Assembly: GCA_902728285.1 (NCBI GenBank)
Contig: CACVBU010000362.1
Span: 976,361 to 1,040,360 of the forward strand
From: Clytia hemisphaerica
Lineage: Eukaryota > Cnidaria > Hydrozoa > Leptothecata > Clytiidae
DNA: 64,000 nt
Reading direction: 5' to 3'
This document shows, one piece after another, positions 56,061 through 64,000 of this stretch. Under the pieces are notes generated by a model that was given only the letters and a program-made list of their open reading frames with translations, was not told the origin of the DNA and searched no databases. The translations under genes and the position numbers were made by a program. Position 1 is the stretch's first letter, and each line of letters begins with the position of its first letter.

Positions 56061-57664
56061 GCCATCTCTCGCTAATACTTACAGATTTGGAAAGGATTCG
56101 TTCGATTTGTTGACCACTGCTTGCAATAGCATGACAATTGTACGAAAAGAAGATGACAATGAAAAGAAAGTAATAACAAAACATTTGTCTCTCGAACCAA
56201 TGACCAGCACTGTTCATTTTGAGCAATTCTTTTATATTTTATTAACTGAAATAATAGAAATATTAAAACCTGGACTTTAAAAAAATGCCAAAATAATCTG
56301 TCTTGGATGAAATTATACAGTTTGCTATACCCTCCTAGGTTCATTTTACCCCCCCTTTATACCCATCCCCCTTCTGTAATTGAATCTTACCTCCCCCCCC
56401 TTTCATGGAAGATCTGTTTCGAAGGAAGCTCGCTTTATGCGCTACCAAAGTGATCAAACATGTACATTCCCACCCCTCCCTTGGTACCCCCCTACAAAGG
56501 CCCCCAAAAATTTGGCATCTCCCCTATTAAAAAGGGGGTGCAAACTATGAAATTAGTCGGACGTTTTTTTACTTCTTGAACCTAAACTTTTCATGTCAAA
56601 AAAGTCCCAAAAACTCTGAAAACAACTTTGCCTGAAACACACACTGATTTGGACCTTTCATGATTTTTTGGGTGTTTTTGGCAAAAATTATTTCCCAAAA
56701 ACACCTTACCTTTCGAGGTGGTGTGTTTTTAGTATTTCTTGTGTTACTTGGATTTCCATAAATTAATCTCAATTTTTACACAAAATCCAATCCAAAATGC
56801 ATTACCTGAAACACCGGCAAGTTTTTGAACCATTCGGTCTTTTCTCTGGTGTTCAAGGTGTTTTTCAAGATGATTTTAAAGCACTTGCAGTATCTTGTCA
56901 GAACCAATCAGATAAAAATCGGGTGAGAAAATCGGGAAAAAATCAGGAAATTCAGCCAGTCGGCACGTGTTCAAAAACCGTGGGGTTCGACAGAACCTTC
57001 GGTGTTTCTAAAAATTTTGAAAACTGAACTGGACTGAACCATTGGTGTTTTCTACAAATCAGGTAAGCAATGTGTTTTTAAAGACTCTGGCTCCATGTTG
57101 TTGTTTTTCTTGGATGCGGTCTTCTTCTCATTACGATGCTATTTGATTTGCTGCTATGGCAATGAAACTGATTATTCAAACGTTTAGCGGCAAGCGATAT
57201 TTATACACAGAAATTTATTTGTTTTCGAGACACAACAATCCAAGAAAGCATTCATTTTCTATGTACACTTTCGACTCTAATCCACTCATAATCTATCAGT
57301 ACTTTCATTTTAAGCTACGTCTTAAATTGCCAAAAAAAACGGGTTGGAAATAATTGTTTTTTTGTATCACCTGAGAAAAAGGGGTTTCGAAGTTTAATTG
57401 CTTCTTTTTTTACTTGGAAAACTTATTACCAAAGCGTTTAAAAAACTATTGACAGATAGATATATATCGTTAAAAGCTTAAAACAAAATCTATTTCAACT
57501 GTCTATCTAAATCTATCCAATGAAAACAAGTTGTTTCTATCGTTTTTGATCAACAGAATGCTCCTAGAGAGACATCAGACAGACGTCACATGGAAACTAA
57601 ACTGAGTCACACCTTTTTCATTCGAACAGAAATGATTTATTTTAGTCTGTTTGTTTTTTTTACA

Positions 57665-57907
57665 GTACACGTTTTTTTATAAGAACAAACTATATAAGAA
57701 CATAAAACTTCGATGGCCAAAATGTTAAGAACAAGTTAAGAACATTTTAAGGTTTATTGTAGACTCTAAAACACCCGATTTCTTAGAAAAATGGACAATG
57801 CTTGAAAAATGGTGAAAATAAGAACAAAATAAGAACATTTTTAGGCTTAAAACTCAGAAAGTCCGAAGGCTTCAAAAGTTTTGGATGTTCTTATAAAAAA
57901 ACGTGTA
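57665..57907 (-). mobile_element. Palindromic AAGAACA MITE, complete copy
   Basis: Opens GTACACGTTTTTTTATAAGA and closes TCTTATAAAAAAACGTGTAC, so the ends are perfect inverse copies and this may be the best-preserved member. It holds CGATGGCCAAAATGTTAAGA and TTTTTAGGCTTAAAACTCAG. Confidence 0.85.
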
Positions 57908-58295
57908 CAGTCTAATATCTATCAAGCCTAAGACGAATTAGTTATTATGTGTTTTTAGGGAAATTATTTCAATTAAAATTTTTTCAAAAAAGAAATAAAT
58001 GAAAAAATTATGTGTTCTTCCTGCTTAGCTTAATTTTCTTCTGTCGCTTTGGTCGAACATTTCGCCTCGCCATTTTGAAACGATGAAAAGAACACAAAAT
58101 AGTACATAGCGCTCATCTAATACATTGAAAAAAAAATTAAAAATCAAAAGATTATTTGTTTCGTCGACAGCTCTACACCTAGACTAGAGTCTACTTCTGA
58201 CTGAACTTTGCTTTCTAATAATTTTTGATAACGTTGAGTCCAGTGAAGTAGACTATGAGCATTTGACGAGGTTCCCATTAAAAAAAATGTGTTTA

Positions 58296-58332
58296 AACCC
58301 CCTCCCCCCCCCCCCCCCCCCAAAAAAAAAAA
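58296..58332 (+). repeat. Poly-C then poly-A run
   Basis: CCCCCTCC followed by a run of about 18 C and then a run of A. A homopolymer tract where base counts may be unreliable. Confidence 0.8.
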
Positions 58333-59144
58333 GAAGCTACTTGAAGTTGAAAAATATAATTAAGAATGAGAAACAAACATCAATAACAGAAATTAAAATT
58401 TTTCAAATAAAAACATTGCTTCATTCTTTTTATACCTGGCAAAAACAACGAAAATCCGCCTAAGGAAAAGCATATTACCATATACTACCGGGCCACTTAA
58501 TCGTGCCATCCAGTCTAGTATAAAAAAAGCTTTAAGTGGACCCCGGGCTACTCTACACCAAATATTCAGATGGAACTTCGTTTATGTAAACTTTTGATGA
58601 GACCAGCCATTTTTTTTGGCTCTCATCCGATAGAAACTTCTCTTTTATTTGTTTATGAGTAAGGATGTAGAGGAAGCTTCTATCGATTGTAATCTCTCTT
58701 TTCACCACACTAATAACTGATCAGGGTCCCATTTTTTGCAATAAACCTTCCATTTTCTCCGACTGAGAAGAGAAAAACCTCTAATGAAATATATTCCTTT
58801 AGAAATTTCAAAACTTTATCAGTTTGTTATTTGTATGATAAATATACCAAACGAGTTTTTAAATGAATTCACAGGGAAAAAAAAGTAAGATATCGTCTTT
58901 CTCTTCTTTCAATTCTCATCGTGGGCCTTGTTTCCTGTTCAACGTGAAAACGATCCCCAAAGACCATGCAGTGTTATTGTTGGCCACTTTAATTTCGCCT
59001 TCGCCCACTTTAATTTCCTTTTCTTACTGTTATTGTTCTTATCTTTTGTCTTTACAGGTCGATATTTATTATACATATATCAGACCACGTGGTTTGTGCG
59101 AGGTCTCTCCATACTCTGAACTTTCCAGCGGTGTGACCCATTGA

Positions 59145-59443
59145 GTTTCAATCTCGAAGGGCTAAAGGCGAGACTCCTGGGTGGGAAATGAAACCACTTA
59201 TTTCCCAACATCCAGAACGCCCGGGCGTAGTTTTTACACAAACGCCAGGTTGAAACTAAAATCTATCACTTTATTTCAAAAAATGTAATCCTCCAAAACA
59301 AAGGAATCGCTAGATACAATCCGTCGTTATGATTACGGCGCGTTCTATGCGCGTTTTAGATGGGAAATAAGTGGCTTCAATTTCTCTTGCCTTAGAAGGA
59401 TTAAAGTTTCTCCTCTAGCCCTTCTGGCCTGAAACTCAATGGT
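59145..59443. mobile_element. Inverted-repeat element, arms with CACTTATTTCCCA, copy 2
   Basis: Outer ends ATTGAGTTTCAATCTCGAAG and CTGGCCTGAAACTCAATG plus inner CCACTTATTTCCCA / TGGGAAATAAGTGGC pairs match the design of 25213-25499. Confidence 0.7.
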
Positions 59444-59527
59444 GTGACCTTTCACCAATTCACATTTAATATTGACATGCTAGTTCTTGTTGCATGTGTA
59501 ACCTGAGGCTACCTTCGCAATTATCTG

Positions 59528-60024
59528 TACACGTTTTTTATAAGAACATCCAAAGCCCTCAGATTTTATTAATTTGAGTTTTAAGCCTTAAAATTGTTCT
59601 CATGGTGCCCTCTAGGTTTTCAGGTCCCCCCCATCTGGGGCCTAAAACCCCCACCAACCCTTTTCCTGCCCCCCCCCATTGGAAGAATATAACAATAATT
59701 CTATTAACTATAATTCCATAACGATGGAAATATAGACACAATTAATTATTTATTTGAAATATTATACCTAAATTTTGCACTTTCTACGGGCCCCACTTCC
59801 CATAAAATTCCCTGAAATCCCCCATTTGCATTGGTCCACCCATTACTCCCCCCTCCAGAACAATAGTAATTTCCCCAGAGGATCCCATGGTTCTTTAAAT
59901 AGGATGTTTAAGATTTTCTTAGTGTCACCATTTTTTAAAACCTTGAAATGTTCTTAACTTGTTTTTAATAATTTTGCCATGAAAGCTTTATGTTCTAATA
60001 TAGTTTGCTCTTAGAAAAAATAGG
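59528..60024 (+). mobile_element. Palindromic AAGAACA MITE interrupted by a C-rich insertion
   Basis: The left half opens TACACGTTTTTTATAAGAAC and the right half resumes at about 59935 with AAAACCTTGAAATGTTCTTA. The intervening 59600-59888 is C-rich and carries inverted ends CATGGTGCCCTCTAGG / AGAGGATCCCATGG. Confidence 0.65.
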
Positions 60025-60224
60025 TATTGTAATGACAGTATCTATTGTATGTAACCACAGGCACGACCTTTTAATATGTCTGCTTACTATGTTTTATCAT
60101 CAACATGACAAATATGAGGAAATCGATTTGCTAAAAACGCGTACATAAATGCTGTATATTCAACTTCAGTTGAGCTAGAATCTGACAATGTCTGTATGTA
60201 TGTCTGTCTATATGTCCGTTCAAA

Positions 60225-60475
60225 AACTTTGGGGCACCCTGGAGACTTAAAAAATTGTTCGATTTTGGCTGAAATTTTGCACACTCGTTCCTTGGGTGAA
60301 TATCTGGGAGTGTTTTTTTAACTTTTCAAAAATTTTGATTTTTGGGGCCTGGGGACGAGTTTTTCGCCTAAACGAGGCTAAACTTTGTGGCAGCCTGGAG
60401 ACTTCAAAAATTGTTCGATTTGGCTGAAATTGCACACTTGTTCCTTGGGTGAATATCTGGGTTTTTTTTTTTCAT
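60225..60475 (+). repeat. Tandem repeat, about 155-bp unit, two copies, with a distant inverse copy
   Basis: TGGAGACTT...AAAATTGTTCGATTT and CTTGGGTGAATATCTGGG occur twice; an inverse CCAGGTATTCACCCAAGGAA lies at about 60777. Confidence 0.7.
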
Positions 60476-60933
60476 TTTTAAATTTTTTAATTTTTTTTTC
60501 TGTGACTGTAAAGCTATGATGGTAGACTATATCCCTAGATATATGTAAACATTTGTGAACCCAAGAAAGCTTTAATATCATTAATTTTAAATCAATTTTC
60601 GTATATGATAAATTGTGGGAAATTAATTTTGCAGAGCAACGTGTAAACAAAAACCACAAAAGGTTTTCTTTTCTCCGAACTAATTTATTTTGAAAGGCTC
60701 TGAGGACGAGGAAACTATTCTAAAGACACTATTTTAACGTATATAAAAAAATGAAAAATGAAGATAAAAACAAACCCAGGTATTCACCCAAGGAACAAGT
60801 GTACCAAATTTCAGCCAAAACGGACAAAGTTGTAATATTTGCTACCTAATACTAAATATTTGAAATGTTACAATTGGGCTTTCGAATAGCAAAATATCTG
60901 AAGTTGAGCCCACTGCGGTGCGCACGTCACAGA

Positions 60934-61222
60934 TATCTGTAAAGCCCGAAGGGCTAGATTTGCAGCTTTTATCGAAAAGTGAAGCCTAGGTTTGGAAGGA
61001 TTTCCTACCAAAGTCACGTGACTAAACTATGCAATTTCACCGGTTTGAGAGATGTGAAATAGCGTTTGCCGCCTACTTTTTTTGATCTCGCGCTCCGAAA
61101 ACAATTAAAATGCTAGATCCTATCCATCGGCACGAAATTTAAAAAGTCAAATTTTTGCTTCACTTTTTTTTGCTGGAGAAAGCTTAAAGTTGCCTATCTA
61201 GCCCTTCGGGCTTAGAGATCTG
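60934..61222. mobile_element. Inverted-repeat element, ends AAAGCCCGAAGGGCTAGAT
   Basis: Left GTAAAGCCCGAAGGGCTAGA and right TCTAGCCCTTCGGGCTTAGA are nearly perfect inverse copies. The centre has AAAGTCACGTGAC, as in 10453-10698. Confidence 0.75.
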
Positions 61223-61654
61223 TGGCGCACGTTCGACTATTTCATATTGCACCGTAAAAATACAAGACCGCGTTCAGCATAAGGGGTCTGGTAAGCGAGA
61301 GATCATATTTTGCACACTTTTATGCTCAGAAATATTTTCTTTTCATTCATAATACACAACAGGTTATCTAAAGAGCTACGAAAGAATGTTTTGATCTTTT
61401 TAATGACCATTCGATTTTTTTCGAATGTTTTAATGTTGATTTCATTCATCAAAATAGAGGAGAGAGAAAGTAAAAGAGCCAGGGAAAAAACAAAAAATAG
61501 AAAAAGACACAAGTGGAGAGGGAAAAGTTTGTTGATATTTTGCAAGATGACGATAAACCAGTTATCACACTTTCACTCGTACAGTATTGGATACATTCAT
61601 TTTTCTCGTTCAGAGTTTTCTATATTTTCCTCACCTAAAAGCTCTGAAAATATG

Positions 61655-61825
61655 TACTAGTTATCGCATGACTTCGAGTGCAATACGAGAAATATTTTAC
61701 GAGTACCGAGATTTTTCCGTAATATTTTTCCGAGCCTTTAGGCGAGGAAAAATATCGGTAAAATCTCGGAACGAGTAAAATATCGAGTATTGCACGAGAA
61801 GTCATGTGATAACTAATTTATTGTC
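61655..61825. mobile_element. Near-palindromic element, ends TAGTTATC(G/A)CATGACTTC
   Basis: TAGTTATCGCATGACTTCGAG on the left is mirrored by GAAGTCATGTGATAACTA on the right, and TATTTTACGAG / CTCGTTCC-type steps pair throughout, so the strand can fold end to end. Confidence 0.75.
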
Positions 61826-63097
61826 GACTCAAAAAAATTGTCCTCTTTTTGTTTTAAAAGTTACTTCCGCCTACTTCTGCTTCTGTGTACTTTCGAATGT
61901 TTTTATTCGAAAATCTAATTCGAACGTTAGATTCGAACAAAATAACATTCGATAACTTCCCGCCGAAAATATTCACACAAAAACAAAATAGAGAAACATT
62001 TTTCGATCATTTTCGATCCAGAAGTTTTGTTTTGAAAGGTTGCAGATTTTTCAGAGATGTATTTGAAAGTTTCTAGATTGATAATTCAAAATGCAGATGA
62101 TGTACAGTATGGTTTCGATAGAGAAGGAACCCTCCATCATTGGATTAATCAGATTGATAAATTCAGTCTTTTTCTATGTTTTTGTTTCGATGACATGGCC
62201 ATGGGAAAGAATAGCAGAGGAAAGGAGTCCCACGATGGAAATGTATGCTTGTAAAAATGGTTAAAGAACAACATTTTTCAACAGCAAAACAATTTGGATA
62301 CTTGCTTGATTATCGTCAAGCTCTAAATGTTTCGAACTTTAGAAGGAAGATGTAATGATTGTTGAGTTGAAAAGTCAAGGACGTACGTTGTTGTCGAGAA
62401 CGAGAATTAGGAGAGAACTTTTATAAAAATCACTCGTCATTTGGTTTAATACAAGACATTACACTTTCCTTGTTATGTTATGAGAAATTTTATTGGCAAA
62501 TATTCAAGAATCTCAAGTTTTTTTGTATGCATTGATAAAAAACTGTTTGGTTATCACATGGACAAATTTGCCACAAGTTGAAAATATTTGGGTGGTGTCA
62601 AGTAGTTTTATAATAAATTCTTAGTTCATCAGATTTGATTTTAGTGTCTTTTATGGAAGAACTCCAAAGTAAAAGTTAATCTGAACATATTTTTGTTGCG
62701 TTTCCCCCTTTGATGTTTGATTCCCAAGTCAGTTTCTCCGAAAGTCAGTTCTTTTCGGCTGTTTTGTTTTGATTTTTCTCCCGCCGCTTACCCAGTCCCC
62801 CAAAAGTCAACGCGGTCATATTTCCAGACTAAAGAAATATGAAATATCGCAAATATCTCGATGCTCTCGACCAATCAAAACGCTGATATTTTTTTGGGTC
62901 GGCAATAAGACGAAATATCTGAACTATATTCCATATTGTACTCGGTACAGTGTGATAAATATTATGTATACAGGGTGTCCTGAGAAAAGTACTGCGTCAG
63001 ACCACTTCTATAAGTAAAAAATATTGTGTATACAACTAAGTTTCTTTTTTAGATGCAAAACTTTGTTGGTTTATTTTTAAATAAGAGTGATACACTT

Positions 63098-64000
63098 TTT
63101 GGACCTACCTTAAGGTAGTCCTTTAAATTAACCCTTGTCTGTTCGTCCGTTCGTCTGTTGCCAGCTTTTCTCGGGATCGGCTCATTAGTTTTTTCTAATT
63201 TTTTGCACAATGATGTAAAATGGCAATACCCAAAATGTGACGGAGCCCGATTTTCGAAAAAAAAATTTTTCCGGTCGCCAGGTCCGGAAATGTCCCGGAA
63301 AAAGCGGTTTTTTGGGATTTTCTCGAGATTTTATCATTATTTTTTTCTGATTTTTTGTACATAGAGGCGCATTAGTACTACCGAAAAGATGTTGAAAACC
63401 GTTTTTCGAAAAAAAAAATTTTCCGGCCTGTAGAACTGGAAATATTCCGGAAATCGCCGTTTTTCGTATTTCCGTGACACTTTTTCAACTTATTTTACAG
63501 AAAAAGGTTCTCTGTGGTGATACCCAAAACTTTGCATCATTTAATTTTCAATAAAATAATTTTTTCAATCCGGAACTCCTTAAAAATCGCCGGAACAGCC
63601 GAAAACCGGCGTAAAACAGATATCCTTCATTTTTTCGAGTTATACTTGACAGATTTTCATGGTTTTTTGCACAATGATGCAAAATGGCAATGTTCAAAAT
63701 GTGACGGAGCCCAATTTTCGAAAAAAAAATTTTTCCGGCCGAAAATACCGGAAATATGCCGGAAAAACTGTTTTTTTGGCATTTTCTCGAGATTTTATCA
63801 TTAGTTTTTTCTGATTTTTTGCTCTAAGATGCGTATTAACAATGCCCAAAACATGGCCGAGTCCAATTTTCGAGAAAAAAATTTTTTCGGTCGAAAATGC
63901 CGGAAATATGCCGGAAATCGCCGTTTTTCTGGATTTTCATTGGATTTTTTTCTTATAATTGGTTGTTTTTTCATTCAAAAACATTATTAATAAGCATGTT
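63098..64000. repeat. Long dispersed repeat with internal direct repeats, copy 2 (runs off the window)
   Basis: Begins TTTTTGGACCTACC, like 52168. Units of about 200-480 bp carry TTTTTTCTGATTTTTTGCAC, GTGACGGAGCCCGATTTTCG and CCGGAAATATGCCGGAAA. The end is not in the window. Confidence 0.65.

Larger units (their letters stand above)
51707..64000. other. Gene-poor repeat region to the window end
   Basis: No supported gene in 12.3 kb. It holds two copies of a long repeat (52168-53236, 63098-64000), a nested CAG...CTG element (54172-55452), MITEs, foldbacks and short tandem arrays. Short frames near 55738-56280, 58863-59144 and 62057-62254 have no recognisable domain or convincing splice signals. 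Confidence 0.5.

Noticed and set aside
55894..56280. Overlapping frames of 73-110 codons on both strands
   Set aside because: They overlap a MITE fragment at 56009-56060, have no domain, and splice sites are not convincing.

Overview
This window looks like a stretch of an AT-rich animal nuclear genome. The genes are split by GT-AG introns, some of them kilobases long, there are no operons, and the DNA between exons is packed with short inverted-repeat transposons and tRNA-derived SINEs. The gene content (a GTSE1-like mitotic protein, a TMCO6-like armadillo protein, a secreted metal-dependent cyclase and a Ras-like protein) is metazoan. An early-branching marine invertebrate, possibly a cnidarian, fits the gene style and repeat load, but that placement is inference. 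I see no rRNA, functional tRNA, CRISPR array, prophage or intact transposase gene.

Four genes can be reconstructed with consistent splice phases. (1) On the + strand at 3500-15158, a six-exon cyclase/kynurenine-formamidase-family protein of 290 aa has a signal peptide and a hydrophobic C-terminal tail. (2) On the + strand at 27082-27906, a divergent Ras-family protein lies in a single coding exon. (3) On the - strand at 43490-35184, an eight-exon GTSE1-like protein of 583 aa carries the conserved N-terminal acidic FFGP..HKER block, KEN boxes, SxIP motifs and a C-terminal cluster of clathrin-box-like motifs. (4) On the + strand at 46030-51706, a five-exon TMCO6-like protein of 485 aa has a basic importin-beta-binding-like N-terminus followed by armadillo repeats. 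Genes 3 and 4 are head to head across about 2.5 kb of DNA made largely of inverted-repeat elements.

The 7.2-kb first intron of the cyclase gene also holds possible exons of other genes: a phase-compatible pair on the - strand (6527-5959) and another on the + strand (6728-7830). They are real-looking but I do not recognise their products.

The rest is repeats. At least a dozen families of foldback or MITE-like elements are present. One is an 11-copy family with ends reading ACACG-T-run-ATAAGAACA; another is a perfect 121-bp foldback with a 6-bp target duplication. There are also TA-flanked CAGGGTGTCCC elements, several CAG...CTG elements with AATTCGA or AACTCGA motifs, G-run foldbacks, and a tRNA-derived SINE family with four copies, three of them around the GTSE1 exons or beside the Ras-like gene. 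One TMCO6 intron consists almost entirely of a MITE copy. The regions 15159-26700, 27907-35183 and 51707-64000 contain repeats and no gene that I can support.
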